A stretch of DNA of 64,000 nt from Cepaea nemoralis (taxonomy: Eukaryota; Mollusca; Gastropoda; Stylommatophora; Helicidae). Of this stretch, positions 30,595 through 41,979 are shown piece by piece. Both the position numbers and the translations under genes were made by a program. The notes beneath the pieces were generated by a model that saw only the letters and a list, made by a program, of their open reading frames with translations, was not told where the DNA came from and did not search any database. Within the stretch, counting starts at the first letter, position 1, and every line of letters begins with the position of its first letter. The stretch is from contig JACEFZ010024504.1 of NCBI GenBank assembly GCA_014155875.1, positions 62,001 to 126,000 of the forward strand, written 5' to 3'.

Positions 30595-32085
30595 CACAAA
30601 GTAGTTGTTATTGGGACATGAAATGTGAGAACACTCGTGCAAGTTGGTCAACTGGAAAATATCATGAGGGAAATGAACAGAATGAATGTTAATATCTTAG
30701 GATTGTGTAAAACAAAACAAACTGGAGCAGGACAAATGTGCTTAGCCAAATTCAGAATGATTTAGTCAGGAGGGCATAAACATGAAAGGGGCGTGGCTAT
30801 AAAATTGGGTAGAGAAAGAGAGAAGACAGTAAGATATGCCAATTTCAGATTGAGATTAAAGGGCTAAATAGTAGATATTAATATCGTACAAGTCTTTGCA
30901 CCAACTTTAAAAGAAGAAACTCATAACTTCATCACTAAAGTCATCACTAAGAATAAAACTCAAATTAAAGAGGGCTCCAAGAGATACCAAGCAAGATTTG
31001 GCAATACTTAATATACTCAGGAAATGAGTGATAAATGCATCATTACTATGCGGAATAGATATAATGACATATTGTAAAAAAGGAGTATAGATGAAAATGG
31101 CAAATGCTAAAGGAGTCAATACAACAGACATCAAAGTAAATAATACCAGAAATTAAGAAGCCTGCAAAGAGGAATGAATGACAGAAGAAATTCTCCAACT
31201 GATGGGCATTACAAGGAAATGTAAACAAAATAAGGGAGGAACTGTGGCTGAGAGGTGAATGTGTCTGCCTCATGCTCAGAAGGTGCCGGGTTCTTTTCCA
31301 GTGTAGGGATAGAAGTGTTTACAAAAGCCTTTGGTATCCAATGATGTTACACAGTTCACTTTCTCTTGGGTAGTGAGATTGGATACTTAGCCCTCTCAAA
31401 TAAGGGCAAAAAACAGGAGACAGTTAGTACCTGCTGTATATTATTTTTCACTGTATTTTGTTTCATTTCAGGGAATCTACAAAGCAAGTGGCCTGTGTGT
31501 GCTTTGGTGTTCTGTCAATGATATTTGTAACTGTGGCTTTTGAGTGAAAAATGGTGGTTCACTAAGTGGTGCCTTGTAAGTGACTACATGATACAAACTG
31601 AATATGAACATCTTTAAAATTAGAGTTTGTCATAAAAGTAGTATTTATTACAATTTTAAAATACTCTTACCCAATGCTACCAATGTTAAACTTGAACATT
31701 ATCCAAATCACAATTACATAAAATCAACACATGCGAGATGAGATGCTTGAGAAGAGCTCCTACCTTAACTATCTGAGACCAAGTAAGAAATGATTTATCA
31801 GACAGGGATCAACACCTTGTGCCACATATATTAAAAGGCAGAAGATCAAATGGTTCTGCCATCTCATTAGCATGCAACATTATTAACTACCAGCACAGGT
31901 ACTACATCAAAGAAGATCTGATACGAGAGCAGGAGGATGCCTGAGAAGAAAATAAATTGACGACATCACAGACATTGTATATTCACACAGAATGACAGTA
32001 TCTAGTTCCGCCCATCGGGTGCTGGAGCATCAACTGTTCCTCCCCATGACGCTTGATGGAATATGTGAAAGATGATGATGATGAC
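30595..32085 (+). pseudogene. old LINE relic (endonuclease start and 3' end)
   Basis: 30,595-31,140 contains a decayed APE endonuclease: GT-NVRTLVQVGQLENIMRE, MNVNILGLCKTKQTGAG, a SGGHKHERGVAIKLG block and DINIVQVFAPT. After a long deletion, 31,740-32,085 contains KIKWFCHLIS and RAGGCLRRKXIDD-IVYSHRM, matching the LINE C-terminal GH-MR and GRPRRRWIDDI blocks, and ends in GATGATGATGATGACG. A SINE occupies 31,243-31,437. All frames are broken. Confidence 0.65.
31243..31437 (+). mobile_element. tRNA-derived SINE (W-type)
   Basis: Starts TGTGGCTGAGAGGTGAATG (A-box like) and has GGTGCCGGGTTCTTTTCC (B-box-like, one substitution) at the spacing of a tRNA. The body and the end TTAGTACCTGCTGTAT resemble the copy at 28,715-28,965. 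It lacks an acceptor stem, so it is not a tRNA gene. Confidence 0.65.
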
Positions 32086-32837
32086 GTAAAATACTCTTGC
32101 AAATGTGTTGAATATTTAATGTTTTTAAGCTACATTTTTTCTTGTTATATAGCAATCTTTCTTTGTCTGTACAGCATGAAATAATATAAAAAGGTTTATT
32201 TTATTTGAAAAGACAAAACAAAGTCAATTTATTAAATGTTACATATGTGTTTGAGTGTTTTCTTCTTTTATTAACTCAAAATGTATTGTCTTCAATGTTG
32301 TCTCTTGTATAAACTTCATTCACCTTTTTAGTTCACTCAGTGGTTCATAGAGTTTTGCTTCCAATTTTCTATGCTAGAAGGTTTGCCTAGATATGGCGTA
32401 TTTGAGGCAGTCTTGGAGAGTTGTTGCATTGAGCAAAGAACCGACATCACTGCACTCAGGACATTCCCACTCGCTCTCCATCCCCTCATTCAACAGCCAG
32501 CGAAGAGTGATACTGCTAAACATTCCAACTGCCATCTGATTGAAAGTTCTCCAGGTATTCCCTCTCAGTTTTGAGATTTGTCCAGAACCCTTGCCAATCC
32601 CCAGGTATATAAGTCCTGGAGTATATGATCTGCTGCCGGCTTTACCAATTTGCCAATCTTGAATTTTGTGTACATGTGGTTTTTATTTAGGGTTTCTTCA
32701 TATTCCTCCCAGTCTTTTTGTTTGTCTCTATTATTCTTTTCACATGTCTTCTTGCTATTCTACATTGTATGTAATCATGATCCGGTTTGCTCTACAATCA
32801 CTTTTTATATTTTTTCTTTTTGTCTTTATGTAACATA
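32086..32837. other. unassigned spacer
   Basis: No recognised feature. ORFs are short and without motifs. Confidence 0.4.
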
Positions 32838-33139
32838 CTGAAAGAAGAAATTGAAGAAGCCGTCAGATTAGCCTCATTGAATAAATCACTGAGACAAGAC
32901 AAAATGCCAAATGAACTAATAAAAGCAGCAAGAGAAGTAGGAACAGCATGGCTACATTACATAGACTATTTAACCATGTTTAAGTAGAACAACGGACACC
33001 ACGAGACTGGAGAAATGCCATAATTATTCCAATTTGGAAAAACAAAGGCAGTAAAGAGACTGCAAACAATACAGAGGTATTTCCCTTTTGAGTCATACTG
33101 GAAAAATATTTTGTAAAATTCTTGAGAAAAGATTATGAC
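32838..33139 (+). mobile_element. L-D copy 2, upstream part
   Basis: Encodes the RT opening in a broken frame: LKEEIEEAVRLASLNKSLRQ, KMPNELIKAA, then WRNAIIIPIWKNKGSK and LEKIFCKILEKR. It is cut at 33,139 by the LTR retrotransposon and continues at 47,561 with QLSKPQLGFRKNKGCTDAIF. The 5-bp duplication is ATGAC (33,135-33,139) versus GTGAC (47,561-47,565). Confidence 0.8.
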
Positions 33140-33782
33140 TGCCACAGTCTTACTTTACCCGCACAGGCATTCTCGCGACTTCATCTATACCTCAAGGATT
33201 TTATTACAGGCAAAGCCTGATAATCACACACTTGCGACAAGGCGTTATCGGCCTGTCAAATGAATACAATGGTCACCTCTCTTCACACAGCATATATAGC
33301 AATAAACACAATCAACTCTCTCGCTAATATAACATGCGCTCACTACACTCGATATAGGCTATCGGAAAACACAAGTCCTGTCGGGAAGCCGTCTCGTCAC
33401 TGTCTGACCCAACTCAGCCCGTCGCTTGCCTACATGGTCAAAATCCCCTGTGCGGTCAGCAACTCTGCGTGCTGTCCTATCTGTCACGTAGTACTCTCGT
33501 CTAGTACTTGTTAACCCTAAAGTTCTACTACTGTTTACGTCGTCACGGGTATTCTCCATGACCTAATGTCCCCATCCCCTATCCTCAGGGTTGGTCCCTC
33601 TGTTGTCCTAAGTATGACATGTTAGTATCCCCACCCGAGTCTGGTCTTATAACTATTAAGTCCTAGCTTGGGTGTTGTTTCACCTCTGTCTATACCTTTA
33701 TAGAGGTCCTGTCTCTATGTCCTATCAGTCCTTGCCCCTCTTCTGTCCCTAGTCTATCCTAGTGGTCTCTAACACCTTGACA
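33140..33782 (-). repeat. 3' LTR of the gypsy element
   Basis: 643 bp, beginning TGCCACAGTC and ending ACACCTTGACA on the plus strand (TG...CA). It matches the other LTR closely apart from a 34-bp gap after CTATACCTCA, where the other LTR has an extra CAGATAAATTCAC-type segment, and scattered substitutions. Confidence 0.9.
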
Positions 33783-33801
33783 TGCTCTCGTTGCCCCCAC
33801 G
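33783..33801 (-). promoter_or_regulatory. possible polypurine tract
   Basis: On the minus strand, directly upstream of the 3' LTR, the sequence reads CGTGGGGGCAACGAGAGCA. It is purine-rich but interrupted. Its position suits plus-strand DNA priming; the function is inferred. Confidence 0.4.
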
Positions 33802-35891
33802 TATTGCGTCACCAGATTAATGTAGTAGGTGTGACGCAATGTCGTCGTAGCATATAAAATTAGTCTGATCTAATTTGTCAAGGAGTTCACTGGTCTGTCA
33901 TAAGGTACCGCTTCTGACGCAAATAAGTCTGTTAACAAGTTGCTGTATCTAACCACTGGTTTTCGATCAGCTTGCCACACCTCCACTATCAGTAAGAGTA
34001 TTACATTACACTCTTGGAAGCTGTGTTGAACCAAGGCCAGTTTGTTTTAACAAACTTCTACCTCTCAAAATACCGATTAACCGATATCCCAAAACATATT
34101 GCTCCTTTTACGGATACAATACATGAATATATAATCCATGGCTCCCGTGCAATGCACATAAACCTCTTAGTTGTGTGTATGCTGATGTTCGCCTATCTCG
34201 CTCCCGCTTGTGGATAAACCTTCAACTATGCCCTTCAACTTAATCTAAGTCTGTAGTGTCCCCTGACCAAGTGTTCTCTCCCTTTGAAATTACTGCTGTT
34301 TGTATTTTTACCTGTTTGTATTCCTGTTTGTATGGGTGTAAATTTTTATTTTATATGTATTGCAATTAGAAACATAACTGTATGTCTATAATTGATGTAA
34401 TTTAAGTCTTCAAGTGTCGCAGGTAGGTTAATGCACGTCACAAAGTAATGCCTATGATTAATTTGTGAAGTACTTCGCCGATCTGAGATGCTGGAAAACA
34501 ACCATTGTTGTAATGCATTAGTGGCTACTACACACATAAAAGTACACACTCACATGTTTTACACAGAAGACGAAGACAAGTCATAAAAACTCGTGCGTGC
34601 GAAAAAAATGCACCACTGTTCATAGTAATATTTTTAATCCTTTCATTCGTCCGTATACTCGTCTTGCGTTCACTCATTAGTACGTTGTCAATTTTAAAAA
34701 TGATTTGTCATTTGACATAAAATTGGGCTCGTGTTACACAATATTGAGCCGAAATAATGTAGTTTTATATATCACACTATATATTTACAAGTTTAACTGT
34801 ATTGCTTAAGGCAATACCATTGGAAACTAGCTAAGTCTAAATCTATCTAACTATTATTATAGACAATTGGTTTGATCAGTCATTAGACTGCTAATTTCAC
34901 AGGAATGATGTCTACTTATATTAACTAAGCTATTTATTCTAAATTAACGTAAATAACTAACTAAGGGGAAGTAAATTACTAAGTTGTTACTTGGTGATGT
35001 TAAGTAATAGGAAACAAGTTATGTCCTAACTAATAGATGTTACTAAAGTAAGAAATGTAATTGACTTATTTAATTAAATGATGGGTGTAATAAATAAGGA
35101 AATTTGATTAAGTAAACTAACTAATTACTATTGTTAAATAAGGAATATGTAATTAACTAAACTACTAAATTCTGGGTGTTTCTAAGGGAAGGTAATTAAA
35201 TGAACTAAACACACTATAAGAGAAATGTGTTTGTTTCCTTAAAGTCTAATAAAGTTCTAACTTGCTAAATTTTAAAGTTATATTTGATAATTAGTCTACT
35301 CTATTTCTAATTAAATTTAAGTATCTTAACTCGCCGTTATAATTGGCTTTACATGTAGCAGTCTCCTTAGAGAACTGTTTACTATACTATACTAATATAA
35401 AGCTAATTACTTATAACTGTCATCTATATTTATAAATCTAAACACTAATTGTAAGTATTTCTAAGTAATTCAATTCTGGTTATTACTATAACTCACATTT
35501 TCAACTAGGCTATCGGTTCATTCGAACACTTGTGGTTCTTCTATTACTATTATACTTCCTAATGACCCAAAGAATTGACTAATGTAACTTCATTAAAAAT
35601 CATAACATACAACATTAATCCAGACATGTTATATACATAGTCTAATTAACTCACTAATCGTAGCTCCAGGTGACGGTGATGTTGACGTCTCTTTCCTCTG
35701 GGTATTTCATTACGATAGTTTATATACAATTGTTCACTGCAACTATAGGTGATGATGTAGCGTCCCACACTCTGTTCATATTAGTATCAACGTTCATACA
35801 CAATAGGTGAATTTCTGGTAAGTGCAGATCCTGATACTGATGTTACGCAGTGTCTTCTGTCCTACGATTACTAAAACAGTTTCTATTGGAA
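33802..35891. other. non-coding 3' region of the gypsy element, AT-rich
   Basis: About 2.1 kb between RNase H and the 3' LTR has no supported ORF. 34,740-35,640 is very AT-rich with many TAACTAA/TTAATTA words. No env-like frame is visible. Confidence 0.6.
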
Positions 35892-36567
35892 CTAATCGGT
35901 AGTAACTGTAGGTAATGGTGACAGTGTCTCTTCTCCTTTCTGCATGACTTCAATGTCTGAAGGCCTAGTGAGCAAATATGCTAGAGTATTGCTGCTCCCT
36001 TTAATATGCCTGATGGAGAATGAGTAGTTTTGGAGTATCAAAGCCCAGCGATAAATTCTATTATTCTTCGGCAGGCCCTTCTCCATAACTAACAGAGGAG
36101 AATTGTCAGTTTCCACGACAAAGTGAGTTCCAGCCAAATATCTATGAAGCTTATTAATACAATACACAATAGCGAGTGCCTCAAGTTGAGAAACATCATA
36201 ATGTGATTCAGCTGTGCTGAGTTTACGACTCACATACACGATTGGATGGAGAATCTCTTCATATTTCTGCAGGAGTACGCTAGACATCGTTGTCGCACTG
36301 GCATCACACCTAAGAATATATGGTAATTTCGGGTTAGGTAACCAGAGAATAGGAATGTTGCTAAAAAGGTACTTTAATTTTGACATTGCAGTTTGTAGAG
36401 TAGCATCTTGAACATTTATTTTTGCAGATGATTTCAACAAATCAGAAAAAATGCACATTATGTGTGCCAAATTGGGGATAAATTTGTTGTAATAGTTTAC
36501 TAGACCAAGTAAACTTCTCACTTGCTTTTTGCTGGTTGGCATAGTGACATTCAAAATTGTGGTTACA
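35892..36567 (-). pseudogene. gypsy RT connection and RNase H
   Basis: The frame 35,892-36,881 enters from inserted LINE sequence; the gypsy part is 36,567 downward. It has KQVRSLLGLVNYYNKFIPNL, the RT/RH connection of Ty3/gypsy elements, then YILRCDASATTMSSVLLQ (RNase H first Asp), SQLEALAIVYCINKLHRYLA (Glu), FVVETDNSPLL (Asp) and IKGSSNTLAYLLTRP (decayed HxxGxxNxxADxLSR). It is the continuation of THFLGHTISKGQLKTDHKI at 43,305-43,360. Confidence 0.8.
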
Positions 36568-37336
36568 ATTTTGTGATCTTCTTCTTTTTCGTTCATCCGG
36601 AGTGTTTTTTCAGATGTGATTGCGGTGTGTCTGTTATGCGCCCTTGGGCCGAAACCCGTAGGCCAACACATCGACTTTAGCGTGCTTTTTTGACCAGGTA
36701 GCATTCCTGGGAGACTCTCACTTTTGTGGTGCCATCTGCAACCATGCTGGCCAAGGTTGAATGGTCGAAGACAACGGTCATGCCTCAAAGGAAGGCAGGG
36801 ACAGTCCATAGCATTTGCCGCCATCCAAGGTTGCTTCCATAGTTGCAGGGCCGACACATAACGCCCTGGATCTGGGCTCACCGAGGGAGATCGTCACGTC
36901 CTGCTCATGGCTGCTTTAAATCCTCACTTCAATATATTGGTCACTTCGTTCCCCCGGGTCGTTCCCGCACAAACCAGACAGGTTTGCAGACGGCATCCAC
37001 TCAGCGAGATTTCGGACATGTGCTTGTCGTTGCGCCCATCAGAGCTTTTCCAGGCACAACAGACATTCGGAAAACCACCCAGTCAGAGCTGTTCCGAACA
37101 AGAGCAGCATTCGGAAACTAGGTAGTCAGAGCTGTTCCTAGCACGAGAGACATTCGGACGAGACATTTCACTCGGACGTAATTGCGTAGTGTCAATTTTT
37201 AGTTTGCCACCCGTAGGACGACACTTCCGACTTCAGCGGGCATTTTTTAATGAGGTTAACCTTCCTCTGGTTTTGAGGCACGTTGGACTGTTGTGATGTC
37301 GCTAACATCTCAGCTGGTCAAGATAGAACGATGAAC

Positions 37337-37400
37337 CCCCTCTGCTGTGTGTCCACCGTGACGAGGTAGAGGGGCTTGTGCGTCCCAATGACCCCAAGAG
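37337..37400 (+). ncRNA. structured 5' leader, HDV-like ribozyme candidate
   Basis: The first seven bases CCCCTCT pair with AGAGGGG about 24 nt later. Between them ACC pairs with GGT around a 7-nt loop (GTGACGA), directly abutting the second strand. The related element reads CTCCCCC/GGGGGAG with ACC/GGT and the loop TTGCCGT. P1 of 7 bp starting at the transcript's first base, plus P3 of 3 bp with a 7-nt loop, is the opening topology of HDV-like ribozymes. P2, P4 and the catalytic C were not resolved by eye, and base 1 is C rather than the usual G. Confidence 0.45.
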
Positions 37401-37483
37401 CTATGCCGACGATAGCACAGCTACTGGTAGGGCCACCCATGTCGGACAGGTCAAGGGAGAGGGACCAGACGAAGAGACACACA

Positions 37484-37837
37484 AACCTGCTGCCTTGTAG
37501 GTAGACTGGGGACAGTCAAAGGCTAGGGAAAGCATCCCAAATAAATGCTTGTCGAAATCGGATGTACTGAGCCACAGGCTTGACAAAGCAGTGCAACGTA
37601 AAACCTGCTGCCTTGTAGGTAGACTGGGGACAGTCAAAGGCTAGGGAAAGCATCCCGAATAAATGCTTGTCGAAATCGGATGTACTGAGCCACAAGCTTG
37701 ACAAAGCAGTGCAACGTAAAACCTGCTGCCTTGTAGGTAGACTGGGGACAGTCAAAGGCTAGGGAAAGCATCCCGAATAAATGCTTGTCGAAATCGGATG
37801 TACTGAGCCACAGGCTTGACAAAGCAGTGCAACGTAA
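37484..37837 (+). repeat. three tandem 118-bp units in LINE 5' UTR
   Basis: Starts of AACCTGCTGCCTTGTAGGTA lie at 37,484, 37,602 and 37,720, exactly 118 bp apart, and the units differ at only a few bases. The related minus-strand element has a single, divergent version (about 43,165 down to 43,080). The array ends 8 bp before the ORF. Such 5' UTR monomers act as promoters in some LINEs; that role is inferred here. Confidence 0.92.
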
Positions 37838-37845
37838 CTTAATTC

Positions 37846-40800
37846 ATGATGTCACAAATCAAAATTAATCGTTATGGTGCTAATCCCGTGAAGTCCCATC
37901 AGGCGGCGATAGTGCCGGGCCCCCTGCCTCGAGGGGGTCCACCCATGACTACTGGTGGTCACCTTCCCCTGTGCTGTGGAGTCAAGGCACAGAGGAGTAG
38001 GTTAAGAGCTATTGACCAAATACCCCGGACACTCAACATACTACAGTGGAATGCCGAAGGAGTTTACAAGAAGAAAGACTCCCTAACACAGCGTCTTCAT
38101 AAAGATAGAATAGATGTGGCATGCATTCAAGAGACACACCTCAACGCCAATCACAAATTCTCAGTCAGAGGATATCAGGCCACACGTTTCGACCGCGAAG
38201 GACACAAAGGAGGAGTTCTAATACTTACACGAAATACAATACCTTGCAGCAAAGTATCTGTGATCCCTGACAACCAAACGGAAATTATAGGTGTTGATAT
38301 AATGATAAAGGACGTGAAAATAAGAATCTACAATCTGTATAGCCCAGCAGATAAGGACCTTACACTCTCAATGATGAAAATAACTGACACAAACTGCATT
38401 ATTGTCGGAGACTTTAATAGCCGTTCAGAAAGATGGGGATACCCAGATACTGACACAAGAGGAGATGAATTGGAGGACTGGGAAATAGACTCAAATCTCC
38501 ATCTACTCAACAAAGCGGATGACACACCGAGCTTCTACTCCAGAAGATGGCTTACCACTTCTACTCCAGACTTAGCTTTCTGCACAGGAGACATCCTCCA
38601 CAAAATCGATCGCCATGTGCTGGACCAATTAGCAGGTAGTGACCACAGACCAATCAAGCTTGTAATGAATATGGAGTATGTTCCACAGGAGCAAAAGCCC
38701 TTGCCTCGCTGGAATTACAAACGAGCAGATTGGGACAGATTTGCCATACTAACAGACAAATATTGTGAAAACATAAATACACGATATGGCAACATAAAGC
38801 AAATGGTGGAAAGTCTAAACGGAGCGATAATACAGGCAGCCACTGAGTCCATTCCAAGAGGAGTGAGGAAAAATTACAAACCATACTGGACTGAAGAACT
38901 ACAAAGTTTGGAGGACAAAGTTGAAGATGCCAGGAAGACAGCAGAGAGAGAACAAACAATTGAAGCGAACATCTCTCTCAAAGCCATCTCAGCAAAATAT
39001 AAAAGAACAGTAAATCAAACAACAAGAGATTGTTGGAGGGAAAAAACAGAAAACCTGAATTTTGACAGGGATGGAAACAAACTATGGAAACTAGTGAAAG
39101 CCATGAACAATGAAGGACCTAGCAACAAACAAATAACAATTAAACAAGGAAATGCCTTGCTTACAGGAAAAAAGGCTGCAAATGCACTAATGGAACACTA
39201 TGCAAATGCAAACCACATTGATATTACAAACGAACAGAAGAAAGCAATCAAAGACAAACAGATACATCATACAAATACAGAGACAGCAGCAGAATATATG
39301 ATGGCAAATCTAACAATGGAAGAAATGGAACAGGCAATGAATACCCTAAAAAAGAAGAAATCACCAGGAAAGGATGGAATCACAAATGAAATGCTAATAG
39401 GACTAGGCACTAAGGCAAAAAAGAAACTACTAGCAGTCCTAAATTACAGCTGGAAGAGGGGAATAGTCCCACAGGCATGGAAGGAAGCTATACTAATACC
39501 AATCCCAAAGAAAGGAAAAGACCTGGAAGAACCAAATGGCTATCGACCTATCAGTCTACTTAGCTGTGTAGGAAAATTAATGGAACGCATTATCAATGGC
39601 AGGCTAACATGGCATCTGGAAGAAAACAAACTCTTAACACCACACCAAGCAGGATTCAGAAAGTACAGATCCACTGAAGATCAAATAACCTATATAGCTC
39701 AGGAAATAGAGGATGCCTTCCAAGAGAAAAAGCACACACTAGCGGTCTGGATAGATTTAGAAAAAGCTTTTGATAAAGTATGGAAGGAAGGACTGAAAGT
39801 AAAACTGCAAAAAATGCATGTTTGTGGGAAAATGTACAAATGGATCAGCCACTACCTTGAGAACAGAACTGCCAGGACAAAAGTACAAGGACAAACCATC
39901 AAAATGATGCTGTTGGAGCAAGGTGTCCCCCAAGGAGGAGTTCTTTCACCAACATTATTCCTAGCATATATAAACGACATCACAGAAAATTTTCCAGCCA
40001 GAGTACACACATCATCCTTTGCAGATGACCTAGCCATATGGACATCTGAAGAATATATTAGTACAGCTAACAGCAGAATACAGCAAGCCTTATTAGCACT
40101 AGAGGACTGGTCAAAATCATGGCTAGTGAAGATAAGTGAGGAGAAAACAACATGCACAGTGTTCTCCCTCTCAAATAAAACTCAACAACCTAAGCTGGTA
40201 TTGAATGGAAAAATATTGCGCCATGAAGAAAATCCAAACTATCTCGGAGTCACCTTTGATCGTCGCCTGTCATGGAAAACACAGGTTGAGAAAAATCGAA
40301 CAAGAGCAAGGCAAAGAATGGCAATCATGAAAAAGCTTGCTGGAACAACGTGGGGAGCAGATGAGAAAGTTCTCAAGAAGTTATATACTGGACGGGTGAG
40401 GCCAGTACTGGAATATGGCATTGCAGCTTGGGCAACAGCAGCTAAGTCAAACTTTAACAAAATAAGTAGAGTCCAAAATCAAGGAATGCGAATCATAACT
40501 GGAAGCCTGAAGACAACGCCTATTAATGAACTTGAAAAGATCACTTGTTTACAACCAATGCAGGATAGAAGAGATAGCAGAGCCCAGCAACAAGCAGAAA
40601 AATTTAGAAGATTGACAGACCACCCTATGTATAAAAGGTTTAGTGGTTTTGGAAAGGGACGACTGAAGCGTAGCAACTTTGTAGAAACTGCAAAACGAAA
40701 GATTAGGGCAGATCCCATACTTAACATATCAACAGTCAAACCTATTTACAATGCAGACAAGTTCCCAGCTTGGAGACAGCAGCAACTGCCTGAGATGATA

Positions 40801-41028
40801 GAAAACATTCCTGGTATTGAGAAAAAGAACACTCAGCATGAAACCGAAAGAAGAGAAATAACCCTAAACTACATAAAAGAACATTACCCAAGCAGCAATT
40901 GGACCCATGCATATACAGATGGATCAGCCAAAAATTCAATAGAGAATGGAGGAGGAGGAATTCTCCTAAATTTAAAAAATGGAGTGAAAAAAAACACATT
41001 CAGTGGCAACTGGAAAGTTTTCAAGTAA
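37846..41028 (+). CDS. L-I polyprotein: endonuclease, RT, RNase H start (1,060 aa)
   Basis: APE endonuclease: NILQWNAEGV (about residue 64), CIQETHL, IIVGDFNSRSERWGY (about 186), STPDLAFC and GSDHRPIKL (about 264). RT: KKKKSPGKDGITNEML, PIPKKGKDLEEPNGYRPISL, TLAVWIDLEKAFDKVWKEGL, GVPQGGVLSPTLFLAYINDI (about 693) and SFADDLAIW (about 724). The RNase H domain opens with AYTDGSAKNS (about 1,022) and is then cut by a frameshift near 41,015. ORF2 proteins of this type nick DNA and copy their own RNA at the nick. All catalytic residues I can check are present. Met 1 is the first in-frame ATG, 8 bp after the repeat array. Confidence 0.88.
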   Translation: MMSQIKINRYGANPVKSHQAAIVPGPLPRGGPPMTTGGHLPLCCGVKAQRSRLRAIDQIPRTLNILQWNAEGVYKKKDSLTQRLHKDRIDVACIQETHLNANHKFSVRGYQATRFDREGHKGGVLILTRNTIPCSKVSVIPDNQTEIIGVDIMIKDVKIRIYNLYSPADKDLTLSMMKITDTNCIIVGDFNSRSERWGYPDTDTRGDELEDWEIDSNLHLLNKADDTPSFYSRRWLTTSTPDLAFCTGDILHKIDRHVLDQLAGSDHRPIKLVMNMEYVPQEQKPLPRWNYKRADWDRFAILTDKYCENINTRYGNIKQMVESLNGAIIQAATESIPRGVRKNYKPYWTEELQSLEDKVEDARKTAEREQTIEANISLKAISAKYKRTVNQTTRDCWREKTENLNFDRDGNKLWKLVKAMNNEGPSNKQITIKQGNALLTGKKAANALMEHYANANHIDITNEQKKAIKDKQIHHTNTETAAEYMMANLTMEEMEQAMNTLKKKKSPGKDGITNEMLIGLGTKAKKKLLAVLNYSWKRGIVPQAWKEAILIPIPKKGKDLEEPNGYRPISLLSCVGKLMERIINGRLTWHLEENKLLTPHQAGFRKYRSTEDQITYIAQEIEDAFQEKKHTLAVWIDLEKAFDKVWKEGLKVKLQKMHVCGKMYKWISHYLENRTARTKVQGQTIKMMLLEQGVPQGGVLSPTLFLAYINDITENFPARVHTSSFADDLAIWTSEEYISTANSRIQQALLALEDWSKSWLVKISEEKTTCTVFSLSNKTQQPKLVLNGKILRHEENPNYLGVTFDRRLSWKTQVEKNRTRARQRMAIMKKLAGTTWGADEKVLKKLYTGRVRPVLEYGIAAWATAAKSNFNKISRVQNQGMRIITGSLKTTPINELEKITCLQPMQDRRDSRAQQQAEKFRRLTDHPMYKRFSGFGKGRLKRSNFVETAKRKIRADPILNISTVKPIYNADKFPAWRQQQLPEMIENIPGIEKKNTQHETERREITLNYIKEHYPSSNWTHAYTDGSAKNSIENGGGGILLNLKNGVKKNTFSGNWKVFK

Positions 41029-41698
41029 CTTCAAAGCGGAGGTAGAGGCTCTGAAAACTGCAGCAGAAATGCTCTTGATGGAGGAAAATAAAGAGAAGCA
41101 AATAGCTATCTTCACAGATGCAAAGTCAGCGGTCTCAATACTGAAGAGCAATAACAGCACAGAAATAGCTGACCTAAGAGCAGCACTCCATGGTCTATGC
41201 CAGAAATCCAAAAAAGTTGTAATACAGTGGATCCCATCACATTGCAGTATACCTGGAAATGAAGAGGCTGACAGACTGGCAAAAGAGGGCGGACGACTAC
41301 CACAGCCTGACATAGACATAACCTATAATGAGGCAAAGAGGTTGATAAAAAGCACCTATAGAACCAAATGGGAATCAGAGCATCCAGGCCACCAGAAGGA
41401 TGATGCATATTACAAACTCGACAGAAGAGAACAAGTAGCAATCTTCAGACTCCGCACAGGACATAACAGGCTGAAATACCACTTGTTCAATAAACTAAAG
41501 ATAGGAGATACCGATGAATGTAATTGTCGAACTGGAAAAATGACAGCAAAACATTTGCTTCAGGATTGCCCAATATATGCAGAACAGAGAAAGATATTTT
41601 GGCCCACACCTGCTTCATTTGAGGACAAGCTCTATGGAGATTTCAACAAGCTCAAGTTGACCGTAGCTTACTTTAACTACATACAGGTTGACATTTAA
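41003..41698 (+). CDS. L-I RNase H and C-terminus, out of frame with RT
   Basis: Continuation of the L-I protein after a one-base frame change around 41,005-41,025. It carries FKAEVEALKTAAEML (catalytic Glu), AIFTDAKSAVSIL (Asp) and IQWIPSHCSIPGNEEADRLA (His/Asp region), then a C-terminal CNCRTGKMTAKHLLQDCPIY zinc-knuckle-like CxC...H...C motif. The residues are otherwise intact, so the element is one indel away from an open frame. The break may be a real mutation or a sequencing error. Confidence 0.85.
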   Translation: MATGKFSSNFKAEVEALKTAAEMLLMEENKEKQIAIFTDAKSAVSILKSNNSTEIADLRAALHGLCQKSKKVVIQWIPSHCSIPGNEEADRLAKEGGRLPQPDIDITYNEAKRLIKSTYRTKWESEHPGHQKDDAYYKLDRREQVAIFRLRTGHNRLKYHLFNKLKIGDTDECNCRTGKMTAKHLLQDCPIYAEQRKIFWPTPASFEDKLYGDFNKLKLTVAYFNYIQVDI

Positions 41699-41771
41699 AG
41701 GTGTATGAAGAAGTATTCAGACTGCCACACTTCATACCACAGGTATGTCGGTTACAAAAGCCTCCCAGAGG

Positions 41772-41979
41772 CATGAAATGGAATATTGCTGGATAGGAGA
41801 TCCATTACGTGGAAAGTCCGAATCAAAAGCTCACTGTGTGGGCTTTCAAAAAAGGTGGAAAAAGTGTCCTAGTGGCACGAAATGGAATATTGCTCGGATA
41901 GCAAATCCATTGTGCGGAAAGTCCGAATCGAAAGCTCACTGTGTGGATGTCATCTGCACACTGCATTCTTCTGGTTTCC
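41772..41979 (+). repeat. two ~104-bp direct repeats in LINE 3' UTR
   Basis: CATGAAATGGAATATTGCT at 41,772 recurs as CACGAAATGGAATATTGCT at 41,876, followed in both by GGAAAGTCCGAATC-AAAGCTCACTGTGTGG. The minus-strand L-I copy 2 carries the same repeated arrangement at 23,660-24,070. Confidence 0.85.

Noticed and set aside
31243..31310. tRNA gene
   Set aside because: A and B boxes are recognisable, but there is no acceptor stem or anticodon arm, and a SINE body follows that recurs elsewhere.
36843..37125. 92-aa and 72-aa ORFs upstream of the L-I element as its ORF1 (gag)
   Set aside because: They lie in the antisense of LINE 3' UTR of the outer element, outside the L-I boundary at 37,337, and lack a zinc knuckle.
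37401..37822. Repetitive minus-strand ORFs over the 118-bp repeats
   Set aside because: Shadows of the tandem 5' UTR repeats, antisense to the LINE.
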